From: CAZNPL01 sp964574815
GTDB lineage: Bacteria > Planctomycetota > Phycisphaerae > UBA1845
DNA length: 64,000 bases
Direction of reading: 5' to 3'
NCBI GenBank assembly: GCA_964574815.1
Contig: CAZNPL010000033.1
Coordinates: forward strand, 1-64,000
Part shown: piece by piece, positions 9,059-18,123 of the stretch
Numbering within the stretch: position 1 is the first letter of the stretch
Layout: the number at the start of each line of letters is the position of its first letter
Translations under genes and position numbers: made by a program
Notes under the pieces: generated by a model
Seen by the model: the letters and a program-made list of their open reading frames with translations, nothing else
The model's database searches: none
What the model was told of the DNA's origin: nothing

Positions 9059-10018
9059 TCAGGTGGTTACGTGGGTTTCGTGGTACCAGTTTACGTAGCG
9101 GTTGATGCCTTCGGTGAAGTCGGTGGTGGGTTTGTAGCCCAGTTCGTCGCGGGCTCGGCTGATGTCGGCGTAGGTGATGGCCACGTCGCCGGGCTGGTTT
9201 GGTTTTGGCTCGATCTGAGCTTCCTTGCCTACGGCGTCGGCTATGGTTCGGATCATGTCGCGCAAGACGATCGGTTTGGATTCGCCGAGGTTGTAGACGC
9301 GATAGTCGCCGCAGCGTTCGATGGCCTTGATGACGCCGTCGATGATGTCGTCGATGTAGGTGAAGTCGCGTTGCATGGAGCCATCGCCGAACATGGGGAT
9401 GGGCTTGCCCTCGTCGATGAGGCGGGTGAACTTGGCGACGGCGAGGTCGGGGCGGCATCTGGGGCCGTAGACGGTGAAGAAGCGCAGGCAGGTCATGGGG
9501 AGGCCATAGAGGTGGTGGTAGGTGTAGCAGAGTTCCTCGCCGGCCTTTTTGGTTGCGGCGTAGGGTGAGATGGGGTGGTCGACCCGGTCCTCCTCGTGGA
9601 AGGGTTTCTTGCGGTTGTTGCCGTAGACGCTGGAGCTGCTGGCGAAGATGAACTTTGAGCAGCCGTGTTTGCGAGCGGCCTCGAGAAGCTTGAGGGTGCC
9701 AATGACGTTGACGTCGCTGTAGAGGAACGGCTCCTTGATTGAGGGTCGGACGCCGGCGCGGGCGGCGAGGTGGACGACGACGTCGATGGGTTCGCGGCTC
9801 CAGGCGGCGTCGGATGCTGTGGTCTTGCGGATGTCGGTCTCGTAGAGGCGGCAGTTGGCGTGGGAGAGGGCGGCCTCGATGTTGCGGCGTTTCATGCCGG
9901 GGTCATAGAAGTCGTTGAAGTCGTCGACGATCGAGACGCGCTCGCCGAGGGCGAGGAGTCGTTCGACGAGGTGGGAGCCTATGAATCCTGCGCCACCGGT
10001 CACCAGCACATGGGCCAT
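9059..10018 (-). CDS. NAD-dependent UDP-sugar epimerase (UDP-glucuronate 4-epimerase type)
   Basis: 319 residues, an extended short-chain dehydrogenase. The nucleotide motif GGAGFIGSH is at the N-terminus, the catalytic Ser is in FIFASSSSVYG and the Tyr/Lys pair in SPYAATKKAGE. HLAARAGVRPSI and RFFTVYGPRCRPD are typical of UDP-glucuronate 4-epimerases that make UDP-galacturonate for polysaccharides, although related UDP-sugar epimerases share much of this. The length fits the family. The start is the ATG at 10018, with the glycine-rich loop only a few residues in. It is a single gene with no glycosyltransferase neighbours, so the exact substrate is inferred only from sequence. Confidence 0.85.
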   Translation of the reverse strand: MAHVLVTGGAGFIGSHLVERLLALGERVSIVDDFNDFYDPGMKRRNIEAALSHANCRLYETDIRKTTASDAAWSREPIDVVVHLAARAGVRPSIKEPFLYSDVNVIGTLKLLEAARKHGCSKFIFASSSSVYGNNRKKPFHEEDRVDHPISPYAATKKAGEELCYTYHHLYGLPMTCLRFFTVYGPRCRPDLAVAKFTRLIDEGKPIPMFGDGSMQRDFTYIDDIIDGVIKAIERCGDYRVYNLGESKPIVLRDMIRTIADAVGKEAQIEPKPNQPGDVAITYADISRARDELGYKPTTDFTEGINRYVNWYHETHVTT

Positions 10019-10713
10019 GGTTTTTCTCGCAACTGGTTGCTTTGGCGGGACCCAACCTCGACGGTCGTCGGCTCGCGGGGGTCGGCCACGACGCCACCCG
10101 CGGGTTCGCCAAAGCTGGGGTATGCTATGTCGCCAGCGGCATTCGTCAACGCGGCGATCCCGCGTTCCTTTCTAGTGCAATCGCACCATGTCGGGATCAT
10201 CGGCGAGTTTTGAGGGGCGGTCGCGTGGGTCGGATGGGGGCGGGGCGAGCGTCCGGATGGCCGAGCGAGCGTGGGAATCTAGAAGCTCCGCTTTATATAA
10301 TCGACATCGGCGACCGATATGCCACATCTTGTGGTACAGGGACTGAATTTGCGGTCCCGATTGCGTCCGCCCTCCGGGCGGTAGTAGGAGTAGGGTTTGT
10401 CGTTCGGGGACCAGGGACTGAAGTCCGCGGCTACGGTTGCTCGCCCTGCGGGCGAGGAGGCTGGCTACGATCGCTGGCGGTCCGGGCGGCGAGGGCGGTG
10501 GAGATTGTTCGCCCTCCGGGCGAAGATGCGGGGCGGTTGGCGCGGAACTGGACGCGCCGTGGGCAAAACGGGGTTGGGGGCTGGGGCCGGAATGAATCTT
10601 GCCAACATGTCTGGTACGGGGCCGGGCCGGCACCCCGCGCCTCTGTATTGAATGCGCTCAGTGAGTTGAATTGTCCGAGATTTGGGCCGGACGGCGGTCA
10701 AGGACGGTTTCGC
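10019..10713. other. Intergenic region upstream of the oxidoreductase operon
   Basis: About 695 bases between divergent genes with no convincing coding sequence. The stretch contains three short covarying palindromes (listed separately) and two similar GGGACTGAA-containing segments near 10339 and 10415. Promoters for the epimerase (minus) and the oxidoreductase operon (plus) should lie here. Confidence 0.45.
10367..10524. repeat. Three spaced palindromes with covarying outer stems
   Basis: CCGCCCTCCGGGCGG (10367-10381), CTCGCCCTGCGGGCGAG (10440-10456) and TTCGCCCTCCGGGCGAA (10508-10524) share the core CGCCCT(C/G)CGGGCG. Their outer base pairs differ between copies but still pair (CC/GG, CT/AG, TT/AA). 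The centres are 74 and 68 bases apart. Conserved pairing with changed bases suggests selection on a hairpin or on a dyad binding site upstream of the oxidoreductase operon. Confidence 0.55.
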
Positions 10714-12930
10714 ATGACGGAAATCATCATCTTCGGTCGCGGCGGGCAAGGCGGCGTGACGCTCGCGAAGCTTATAGCGACAACGTACTTTCTACAGGGG
10801 AAATACGTTCAGGCCTTCGGGGTGTATGCGGCCGAGCGGTCCGGGGCGCCGTTGCAGGCGTATGTGCGGATCGATGAGGAGGAGATCGTCGATCACAACC
10901 AGATTCAGCGCCCCGACCATGTGATTGTGCTGGATCGGACGCTGATTTCGCCGCGGATTCTGGAGGGGCTGAAGGAGGACGGCTGGATCATCTTGAACAC
11001 GCCGGAGGGGCCTGAGTCGTTCTCCGAGATGTTCGGCGGGCGCCGGGTTGCGACGCTGGATGCGACGGCGATTGCGCTGTCGAACGGGCTGGGCACGCGG
11101 TCGGTTCCTATTGTGAACACGACGCTGCTGGGCGCGGTGGGCAAGGTGTTTGGGTTGGAGCTCGCGGCGGTCGAGGCGGCGCTGGCCGAGGTGAAGTTCG
11201 GCGGTGGGAACGTAACGGCCGCGCGGCGGGCCTATGAGGGAGTGCGGATGGAGCACTTGGGCGGGCCGGCCGCGACGGCGCCCAAAGCTGCGGACAAGCC
11301 GCCGATTGTCGGGATTCTGGATGAGGCGGTCGGGGAGAAGCCTCGTATTCAGACGGGTTCTTGGGCGACGCATCGTCCGCACCGGCATGCGCTGACGCCG
11401 CCGTGCAATCATAACTGTCCTGCGGGGAATGATGTTCGGTCGTTCGTGGAGGCGGTCGGGCAGGAGGATTACCAGCGGGCGTTGGAGATCATTCTCGATA
11501 CGTCGCCGATGCCGAGCATCTGCGGGCGGGTGTGTCCGGCGCCTTGTATGGAGGCGTGCAATCGGGCGGAGTATGACGAAGCGGTGAGCGTGCGGGATCT
11601 GGAGCGGTATGTGGGGGATCACGCGCGTTGGCCTGAAACGAAGAGGCCGTGGCGCGAGGAGCGCGTCGCGGTGGTGGGGTCGGGGCCTGCGGGGTTGAGC
11701 GCGGTGCATCATCTGAAGCGGTTGGGGTATCCGGTGACGTTGTTCGAGGCGGACCGGGAGTTGGGCGGCGTGTTGCGGACGGGGATTCCGTCGTATCGGC
11801 TGCCGCGAGACGTTCTGGATCGGGAGCTCAATCGGATTCTGGACCGCAGCGTCACGGTGAAGGCACAGCGTCGGGTCAGCAAGAGCGATTTACTCGACTT
11901 CTCGCACGAGTTTGCGGCCGTGTTCGTGGGCACGGGATTGCAGGAGGCGCGATCGCTGGATCTTGGGCAAATGTCGCCGGGGGTGGTGGCGCAGGGGATC
12001 GAGTTTCTGGATCGTGCGCGTCGCGGCTCGGAGCGGCTGACCGGGGAGCACGTGGTCGTGGTCGGGGGTGGTAATACGGCGATTGACTCGGCGCGGACGG
12101 CGCGGCGGTTGGGGGCGTTGAGCGTTCGTGTGGTTTACCGGCGGACGCGGGACGAGATGCCGGCGATCAGGGAAGAGGTCGAGGAGGCGCTGGAGGAGAA
12201 CATCATTCTGGACGAACTGGTGTCGCCGATTCGGCTTCGCGAGGACGGGGTCGGGATGCTGCTGACGTGCAATCGGATGCTGCTGGGCGAGCCGGATGAG
12301 TCGGGGCGGCGTCGGCCTGTGCCGGAAGTCAGCGAAGATGCTTTCTTCGACATTCGATGCGATCGGGTCATTCTGGCGTTGGGCCAGTCAAACGATCTTT
12401 CCATCCTGCCGGAGGGCTCGGCGGTTCACGAGGGAAAGAACCTGCTGGGGCTTACCGGGGCGCCGGTGTTCGCGTGCGGTGATTTCGCGACGAACGAAGG
12501 GACGGTGGCCGCGGCGATCGGGAGTGGGCGGCGGGCGGCGTGGCACATGCACAAGACGCTGACGGGGGAGGATCTGTTTCCGCCGCCGGAGGCGCCGGTG
12601 GCGACGGCCGAGCAGATCACGATGCACGTGTTCAAGCACGTGCCGGGGAAGCATGGTGAAGTGACGCCTCCGACGACGCGGCGGCACAGCTTTGTGGAGG
12701 TTCGCCGGGGGCTGACGGATGATCTGGGCGAGCATCCGGCGGTCGAGGAGGCGCAGCGCTGCTTCAGTTGCGGCGTGTGCAATTCGTGTGATCAGTGCGT
12801 GTCGTACTGTCCGGAGGGAATTCTGGTTCGGGACGACGAGGGATATCGATTCGACTACGACTACTGCAAAGGTTGCGGCATCTGTGCGTCGCAGTGTCCG
12901 CGCGGCGTGGTCTATATGGCGGAGATTTAG
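10714..12930 (+). CDS. 2-oxoacid:ferredoxin oxidoreductase gamma subunit fused to GltD-like and ferredoxin domains
   Basis: 738 residues in three parts. Residues 1-185 form the gamma subunit of 2-oxoacid:acceptor oxidoreductases (IIIFGRGGQGGVTLAKLIA; YVQAFGVYAAERSGAP). Residues about 225-660 form a GltD/NfnB-like module with N-terminal iron-sulfur cysteines (PCNHNCPAGNDV; ICGRVCPAPCMEAC), an FAD site (VVGSGPAGLSAVHHLKRLG) and an NAD(P)H site (VVVGGGNTAIDSARTARRLG). Residues about 680-738 form a two-cluster ferredoxin (CFSCGVCNSCDQCVSYCPEG; CKGCGICASQCPRG). The fusion should pass electrons between the thiamine-dependent core, ferredoxin clusters and NAD(P)H within one polypeptide. The ATG at 10714 follows an AAGGACGG site. 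It is the first gene of the operon with the alpha and beta subunits. Confidence 0.9.
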   Translation: MTEIIIFGRGGQGGVTLAKLIATTYFLQGKYVQAFGVYAAERSGAPLQAYVRIDEEEIVDHNQIQRPDHVIVLDRTLISPRILEGLKEDGWIILNTPEGPESFSEMFGGRRVATLDATAIALSNGLGTRSVPIVNTTLLGAVGKVFGLELAAVEAALAEVKFGGGNVTAARRAYEGVRMEHLGGPAATAPKAADKPPIVGILDEAVGEKPRIQTGSWATHRPHRHALTPPCNHNCPAGNDVRSFVEAVGQEDYQRALEIILDTSPMPSICGRVCPAPCMEACNRAEYDEAVSVRDLERYVGDHARWPETKRPWREERVAVVGSGPAGLSAVHHLKRLGYPVTLFEADRELGGVLRTGIPSYRLPRDVLDRELNRILDRSVTVKAQRRVSKSDLLDFSHEFAAVFVGTGLQEARSLDLGQMSPGVVAQGIEFLDRARRGSERLTGEHVVVVGGGNTAIDSARTARRLGALSVRVVYRRTRDEMPAIREEVEEALEENIILDELVSPIRLREDGVGMLLTCNRMLLGEPDESGRRRPVPEVSEDAFFDIRCDRVILALGQSNDLSILPEGSAVHEGKNLLGLTGAPVFACGDFATNEGTVAAAIGSGRRAAWHMHKTLTGEDLFPPPEAPVATAEQITMHVFKHVPGKHGEVTPPTTRRHSFVEVRRGLTDDLGEHPAVEEAQRCFSCGVCNSCDQCVSYCPEGILVRDDEGYRFDYDYCKGCGICASQCPRGVVYMAEI

Positions 12931-12964
12931 AACTTAGCCCCATACCTGGTTGTGGGCGGGAAAG

Positions 12965-12987
12965 CACTGGCGCATAAGCCGCCAGTG
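12965..12987. repeat. Hairpin module C (CACTGGC...GCCAGTG)
   Basis: CACTGG and CCAGTG arms enclose an 11-base spacer between the fused gamma gene and the alpha gene. The same module occurs at 15245-15267, 18048-18070, 21772-21794 and, inverted, 51325-51347. Sitting inside an operon, it may stabilise or attenuate the transcript. Confidence 0.65.
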
Positions 12988-13036
12988 GCACCCATCGAGG
13001 GTTGCGGGACAGGCTCTAATCGAACGGAGATTCGAG

Positions 13037-14209
13037 ATGGCACAGGCGTTAGTCACTGGCAATCATGCGGCCAGTCACGCGCTGGCGACGGCGGGTGAGG
13101 CGAATCGCGGTGCGCGAGGCTGTGTGGCCGGCGCCTACCCGATCACGCCGCAGACGGAGATTATCGAATTCCTGCGGGCGTTCGAGTTCAGCAAGGGGAA
13201 CATCGTGCCGGTAGAGTCCGAGCACAGCGCGATGGGGGTGTGCATTGGCAGTGCGCTGGGCGGGGCGCGTTCATTTACGGCGAGTTCGGCGAACGGGCTG
13301 GCCTACATGGTGGAAAACATCTTTGCGGCGGGGTACTACCGACTGCCGATCGTGTTGATCGCGGTGAATCGAACGCTGGGGCCTCCGTGGAACATCTGGG
13401 TGGATCAGGGGGACAGCCTGATGTTTCGCGATGCGGCGTGGCTTCAGTTTTACACGGATTCGCACCAGGATCTGGTGGATACGATTCTGGTGGCGTTTCG
13501 GGTGGCGGAAGACGAGCGGGTGCTGCTGCCGGCGGCTGTGGCGCTGGACGGGTTTGTGACTTCGCACACGCAGATGGTGGTCGATCTTCCGGAGCAGGAG
13601 TTGGTGGATCGATACCTGCCGCACTGCAAGCTGCCGCATCGGTTGCGTCCGGAGCATCCGGCGACGATCGGCGGGCTGACGTGGCCTCGGGAGACGGAGC
13701 GGCATCGGGCGGAATTACAGGCGGCGATGGAGCGGGTGCCGGAGGTTCTGAACGAGGCGCTGGACGAATTTGAGAAAGTGTTCGGGCGGCGGCCTGACGG
13801 GCCGGTGGTCGCGACGCAGACGGAAGACGCCGAGACGGTTGTGGTGGCGTGCAACACGATGGCGCGGACGGCGCGTCGCGTGGTGGATTCGCGGCGGGCG
13901 CGAGGTGAGCGGGTTGGGGCGATCAAGTGCAAGATGTTCCGGCCTTTCCCCAGGGAGGCGATTCGGGCGGCGATCGGTTCGGCGAAGCGGGTGGGGGTTT
14001 TGGACCGGAACCATTCGGTCGGGTCGGGCGGTATTTTCTGGCAGGAGGTGGCGTTGAGCCTTCGGGAGCGGCCGGACGTGATGGTGCAGGACTACCTGGT
14101 GGGGTTGGGCGGGGGCGATGTGACCCCTTCGATTATTGACGAGATCTTTGACGAGTTGTCGGCCCGGGAGAAGTCCGACGAACCGATCTGGAAAGAGGTG
14201 GCCGTATGA
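13037..14209 (+). CDS. 2-oxoacid:ferredoxin oxidoreductase alpha subunit
   Basis: 390 residues. The N-terminus (TGNHAASHALATAGEANRGA, then AGAYPITPQTEIIEF) and the VESEHSAMGVCIGSALGGAR stretch are characteristic of the PorA/KorA/VorA alpha chain, which carries the pyrimidine-binding half of the thiamine diphosphate site. Together with the beta chain it catalyses reversible oxidative decarboxylation of a 2-oxoacid to acyl-CoA with ferredoxin. Pyruvate is the commonest substrate for this subunit layout, but branched-chain oxoacids cannot be excluded from sequence alone. The ATG at 13037 follows a GGAG site; a longer frame from 12950 crosses the hairpin module and is rejected. The stop overlaps the start of the beta gene (ATGA). 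Confidence 0.9.
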   Translation: MAQALVTGNHAASHALATAGEANRGARGCVAGAYPITPQTEIIEFLRAFEFSKGNIVPVESEHSAMGVCIGSALGGARSFTASSANGLAYMVENIFAAGYYRLPIVLIAVNRTLGPPWNIWVDQGDSLMFRDAAWLQFYTDSHQDLVDTILVAFRVAEDERVLLPAAVALDGFVTSHTQMVVDLPEQELVDRYLPHCKLPHRLRPEHPATIGGLTWPRETERHRAELQAAMERVPEVLNEALDEFEKVFGRRPDGPVVATQTEDAETVVVACNTMARTARRVVDSRRARGERVGAIKCKMFRPFPREAIRAAIGSAKRVGVLDRNHSVGSGGIFWQEVALSLRERPDVMVQDYLVGLGGGDVTPSIIDEIFDELSAREKSDEPIWKEVAV

Positions 14210-15099
14210 GGACGGACGTCGTGTGCGAGCGGTTCGAGTGCGACCCGCTGTTGCGACCGGGCAACACGAATTGTGCCGGCTGCGGGATGTCGCTTGGTCT
14301 GCAGTGGCTCGAGGAGGCGATGGATGGGCGGAAGCCGGTGATGGTGATTCCGGCGTGCTGCGGGATCGTGACGGCGGGTCAGTTTCCGACGAGCGCGTAT
14401 GGAGCGCCGGTGGCGGCAGCGACGTTTGCGAGTGCTGCGGCGGTGGCGACGGGATTGAGCGCGGCGTCTCGGTTGAACGACGAGACTTATCCGGTGATCT
14501 GCTGGACCGGCGACGGTGGGACGTACGACATCGGCGTGGCGACTCTTTCGGCGGCGGCGGAGCGGAACGAGGATGTTCTGTACGTCTGTTACGACAACGA
14601 GATCTACGGCAACACGGGCGGGCAGCGGAGCAGTGCGACGCCGGAGGGGGCGCTGACGTCGACGACATCGCGGGGCAAGTCGGAGGGCAAGAAGGACATC
14701 ATGTCGATCATGGCCGCTCATCGGATTCCGTATGCGGCCACGCTGTCGCTGGCGCATCGCGACGACTTTTTGCGGAAGGTTCGTTACGCGCGGGATTTGA
14801 AGGGGTTTCGGTTTTTGTTGATCCTGTCTCCTTGTCCGACGGGTTGGAAGTCGGAGCCGGATGAGAGCGTGGATTTGATCGGCAAGGCGGTGAGCAGCGG
14901 GCTGTTTCCGGTTTATGAGGTGTTTGACGGGATGCGGTACCGGATTAACGTGCAGCCGGAGTTCACGCCGATTGAGGATTACATTTCGCGTCAGCGCCGT
15001 TATCGCACGGCGGCGACGGATCCGTCGGGTTTGAAACGGTTCGTCGAGGACCAGTGGGAATACCTGAACGGGATGGCGAGGACTTTTCCGGTAGACTAG
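14206..15099 (+). CDS. 2-oxoacid:ferredoxin oxidoreductase beta subunit
   Basis: 297 residues, the thiamine diphosphate-binding beta chain. The cluster/TPP cysteines begin in NTNCAGCGMSLGLQ. The TPP-Mg motif is ICWTGDGGTYDIGVATLSAA followed by YDNEIYGNTGGQRSSATPEG. The ATGA overlap with the alpha gene shows translational coupling. With the fused gamma/GltD/ferredoxin protein this makes a complete enzyme. Such enzymes work in anaerobic or microaerobic carbon metabolism and feed low-potential electrons into ferredoxin, fitting a host that also has a large multiheme respiratory set. Confidence 0.92.
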   Translation: MRTDVVCERFECDPLLRPGNTNCAGCGMSLGLQWLEEAMDGRKPVMVIPACCGIVTAGQFPTSAYGAPVAAATFASAAAVATGLSAASRLNDETYPVICWTGDGGTYDIGVATLSAAAERNEDVLYVCYDNEIYGNTGGQRSSATPEGALTSTTSRGKSEGKKDIMSIMAAHRIPYAATLSLAHRDDFLRKVRYARDLKGFRFLLILSPCPTGWKSEPDESVDLIGKAVSSGLFPVYEVFDGMRYRINVQPEFTPIEDYISRQRRYRTAATDPSGLKRFVEDQWEYLNGMARTFPVD

Positions 15100-15120
15100 T
15101 TTTGGATTGAGGGTTGATTG

Positions 15121-15275
15121 CCACTGCTCAAGAGCAGTGGCACACTTGCCAAGTCAGCGGAATTGGCGGGTGGAACCCGCCCTACGAATGCATGCCCACG
15201 CGAGCGTGGGCATGGCAAGGGTGCCCAAGAGCGCCTCGCGAAAGCACTGGCGAGCAAGCCACCAGTGGCACCCCC
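15121..15275. repeat. Composite palindromic element, copy 1
   Basis: Four hairpin modules stand in a row: D, CCACTGCTCAAGAGCAGTGG (15121-15140); A, GGCGGG..CCCGCC (15165-15181); B, CATGCCCACGC-GA-GCGTGGGCATG (15191-15214, 11-bp arms); and C, CACTGG..CCAGTG (15245-15267). The links between modules are also conserved, for example CCCTACGAATG before B. The element sits between convergent transcription units (beta subunit and fliM) and could act as a bidirectional terminator. The same modules recur elsewhere in the window in partly different order. Confidence 0.8.
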
Positions 15276-15331
15276 TGTGCGACGCCCACCGATGATACGC
15301 ACTTCTGCGGCGTCCGGCGTGCTCTTTCGGG

Positions 15332-16339
15332 TTACAGGCGTTCGTCGGGTTTTACTTCGCGTAGGACTTTGACGGCGCGGTTTTCCTTGTAGCGGCCCAG
15401 TTTGCAGGCGAGGTGGGGGCGGCCGGCGACCTTGAGTAGGACGTCGGCGGTGGCGAGTTTGCCGGTCTGGATGATGTCGCCGGGTTGGAGGGCGATGAGT
15501 TCCTGGACGGTCATGGTGGTTTCGGCCAGGACGCCGACGACCGGGGCTTCAGTGTTCTGGAGGTGATGGGCCACGTGCTCCTGCTTGGACTCGGTGGCGG
15601 CCGGTCTCTTGTAAGCTAGCCAGCCCTGACTGGCGAGCTTGCCCATGACGGGTTCGATCACGTTGAACGGGATGCAGAAGCTCATGGTACCGGAGCGCTC
15701 GCCCATTTTGAGCTCGAAGCCGATGACGACGACCACTTCGTTGGGCGGGACGATTTGTACGAGGTGCGGGTTGTTCTCGACTTCGCGCAACGCGAAGTGA
15801 ACTTCGATCAGGTCTGACCACACTTCGGTGAGCATCTCGAGTGCCCGATCAGTAATTCGTTTGACCAAGCGCAGCTCGATCATCGTCAGGGGACGCTGGG
15901 GGATGAACGTTTCGCTGCTCGAGCCACCGAGCAGGCGATCGATGATCGGGTAGATGATCAGCGGGCTGATCTCCAGGCACATTTGCCCTTCGAGCGGTTC
16001 GGCGGTGAGGAGGTTGAAGTTGGTCGGGTTGGGGAGGGAGTGGATAAACTCGCTATAGGTGAGCTGTTCGGTCGTGGCGACGCGGACTTCGACGATGGTG
16101 CGGAGGAAGCCGGAGAGGGAGGCGCCGAAGTTTCGGGCGAAGCCCTCGTGCAGGCTTTCGAGGGCGCGCATCTGGTCCTTGCTGACGCGTTCGGGGCGTT
16201 TGAAGTCGTAGGTCTGGACGTCGGGGGGTCGGGCGGCGTCTGGCCGGCCCGGGATGGTCTTGCTCTCCTGCGGCACCTCGCCCCCCTCGACCGCGGCGAG
16301 CAAAGCGTCCACTTCAGATTGATCGAGCACGTCGGCCAC
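15332..16339 (-). CDS. fliM: Flagellar motor switch protein FliM
   Basis: 335 residues, usual FliM length. The N-terminal CheY-binding segment is intact (MADVLDQSEVDALLAAVEGG). The middle CheC-like domain contains the GSS loop (IIDRLLGGSSSETF), and the C-terminal SpoA domain begins near VLAETTMTVQELIALQPGDI. FliM forms the C-ring with FliG and FliN and switches rotation after binding CheY-P. The start is GTG at 16339, just before the conserved LDQSEVDALL. No other flagellar gene is in the window. It lies 126 bases downstream of aroA on the same strand. Confidence 0.93.
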   Translation of the reverse strand: MADVLDQSEVDALLAAVEGGEVPQESKTIPGRPDAARPPDVQTYDFKRPERVSKDQMRALESLHEGFARNFGASLSGFLRTIVEVRVATTEQLTYSEFIHSLPNPTNFNLLTAEPLEGQMCLEISPLIIYPIIDRLLGGSSSETFIPQRPLTMIELRLVKRITDRALEMLTEVWSDLIEVHFALREVENNPHLVQIVPPNEVVVVIGFELKMGERSGTMSFCIPFNVIEPVMGKLASQGWLAYKRPAATESKQEHVAHHLQNTEAPVVGVLAETTMTVQELIALQPGDIIQTGKLATADVLLKVAGRPHLACKLGRYKENRAVKVLREVKPDERL

Positions 16340-16465
16340 GGGTCAGCTTTCACTGCGGGGACAATGGGCGCTGAGGTCTCGTCATGGGCTTATCGGACAG
16401 CGGCGGGGTCGATCTTGAAGCCGCTCGGCAGCGTGCCCCCGTATGGAGCGTATCGGCCGGCGTGG

Positions 16466-17770
16466 TCAGGTTCGCCCGGAAAGTGAGTTCCATCGCTCGA
16501 AGAAGTCGGGGAACGTTTTGGCGACGCACTCGGGGTCGTTGATGACGATGCCGTCGATAGCGAGCCCGGCGAGTGCGAAGCTCATGGCCATCCGGTGATC
16601 GTCGTAGGTGTCGATGGCCGCGGGCCGGAGCTCTTCGGGCGGGTGCACGATCAATCCGTCAGACAGCTCTTCGGTCTGTGCGCCGAGCTCGTTCAATTCG
16701 CGGCAGAGGGCGGTCAGGCGGTCGGTCTCTTTGAGCCGGAGATTGGCTACGTTTCTGATCGTTGTGGAGCCCTCGGCGAAGAGCGCGACAACGGCCAGGG
16801 TTTGTACCATATCGGGCATGTGGTTGAGATCGACGTCGATGCTGCGCAAGCGTTCGTCCGGGTGGGGACCGATGACCGTCAATTGGTTGGTCTCACGTTT
16901 GACGCGGCAGCCCATGCGTTCGAGCAGGTCCACGAAATGGGCGTCGCCCTGGATGCTGCTGCTGCCGAGGCCGTCGACGGTGACGCTTCCGCCGGCGACG
17001 GCCGGGGCGGCGAGGAAGTAGGAGGCGTTCGAAGCGTCGGGCTCGATCCGATAATGCCTGGCCTGATAGGGTTGGGGCGCGGGGACGATGAACTTTGATG
17101 CCGATGGGCTGTATTCTTCGATCACGGCGGGGCCGAACTCCGACATCAAGCGGGTGGTTGTGGCGACGTAGGGCCGGCTGGGCAGCGGGCCGTTAACCTC
17201 GAGCATGACGTCACCGGCGGCGGCCGGGGCGGCCAGGAGTATTGCCGAGATGAACTGGCTGGAATCCGGGCGGTTGATTCGGGCGGTTCCGGCGCTCAGG
17301 CCTTGGCCGACCACGCGGATCGGCGGATAGCCTTCTTGGATCGGATATTCGATGTGGGCGCCCAAGGCGCGAAGGGCGTCGCCCAGTTGGCCGATGGGGC
17401 GCTGTCGCATGCGCTCGACGCCGTCGAAGTTGTAGATACCGCGGCCGAGGCTTGCGAGGGCGGCGGCGAAGCGGATGGTTGTGCCGGAGTTTCCGCAGAA
17501 GCAGTCGGCCTCGTCTTCGGGGATGAAGCCGCCGCTGCCGGTGACTTCTATTCGATTTCCCCGGGGGTCGGTGGCGATGGCGAAGCCCAGCCGGCGGAGC
17601 GTTTCGATCATGTGCCGGGTGTCTTCGGCGAAGAGGGCGTCGGAGAGAATGGAGGTGCCGCCGGCGAGTGCGGCGGCGACCAGGGCGCGGTTTGTCAGGC
17701 TTTTGGAGCCCGGGATCGTGACGCGGGCGTCCAGTGGTCCTGGTGCTGGTTTGAGTCGGATGGACGACAT
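16466..17770 (-). CDS. aroA: 3-phosphoshikimate 1-carboxyvinyltransferase (EPSP synthase)
   Basis: 434 residues. AroA transfers the enolpyruvyl group of PEP to shikimate-3-phosphate in chorismate synthesis. Signature motifs are present: PGSKSLTNRALVAAALA at the N-terminus, FCGNSGTTIRF for PEP/S3P binding and LRLKETDRLTALCRELN near the C-terminus, plus TYDDHRMAMSFALAGL. Length matches the family. ATG 17770 is chosen; an in-frame TTG nine bases upstream is possible. Neither start has a strong ribosome binding site. No other aromatic pathway gene is adjacent. Confidence 0.93.
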   Translation of the reverse strand: MSSIRLKPAPGPLDARVTIPGSKSLTNRALVAAALAGGTSILSDALFAEDTRHMIETLRRLGFAIATDPRGNRIEVTGSGGFIPEDEADCFCGNSGTTIRFAAALASLGRGIYNFDGVERMRQRPIGQLGDALRALGAHIEYPIQEGYPPIRVVGQGLSAGTARINRPDSSQFISAILLAAPAAAGDVMLEVNGPLPSRPYVATTTRLMSEFGPAVIEEYSPSASKFIVPAPQPYQARHYRIEPDASNASYFLAAPAVAGGSVTVDGLGSSSIQGDAHFVDLLERMGCRVKRETNQLTVIGPHPDERLRSIDVDLNHMPDMVQTLAVVALFAEGSTTIRNVANLRLKETDRLTALCRELNELGAQTEELSDGLIVHPPEELRPAAIDTYDDHRMAMSFALAGLAIDGIVINDPECVAKTFPDFFERWNSLSGRT

Positions 17771-17971
17771 GATCGTCAACGTAGCGGGAGGTGGCCGGTG
17801 TCACAACTGGTGGGCGTGGGCGAACTTGAGTAAGGCGGAAGCTGCGAGGAAGGCCGGGAGCCGGCCTGGGCCAACATCATTGAGCAGCGCGTCACCCACG
17901 AAGGGTGACGTTACATGAGCTTCTGCCAACGGTTGGTACAGGAGTAATCATGCCGGGTATGACAGGGCTGG

Positions 17972-18070
17972 TGGCGGCGGGTAAAACCAGCCCTACGAAT
18001 GCATGTCCACGCGACCGCGGGCATCTTTCGAACCAGAGTTGCGAAAGCACTGGCGAGCAAGCCGCCAGTG
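17972..18070. repeat. Composite palindromic element, copy 2
   Basis: Contains a degraded module A (GGCGGGTAAAACCAGCC), the conserved CCTACGAATGCATG link, a degraded module B (GCATGTCCACGC..GCGGGCAT) and module C (18048-18070). Order A-B-C is the same as in copy 1; module D is missing. It lies between aroA and the PEP-CTERM-like gene. Confidence 0.7.
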
Positions 18071-18123
18071 GCGCCCGCGCGGCCAGCGGCACCCGTGCCG
18101 CCGGTGCGTCCCGAGCGCATGGA

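Noticed and set aside
10367..10524. CRISPR-like array because of regular spacing
   Set aside because: Only three short palindromes with variable arms, not identical repeats; no cas genes.
15136..15149. Sigma54-like TGGCACACTTGC in repeat module D and its relatives (also 21792, 51456)
   Set aside because: The spacing between the TGGCAC and TTGC boxes is two bases instead of five, and the motif is part of a repeated hairpin flank.
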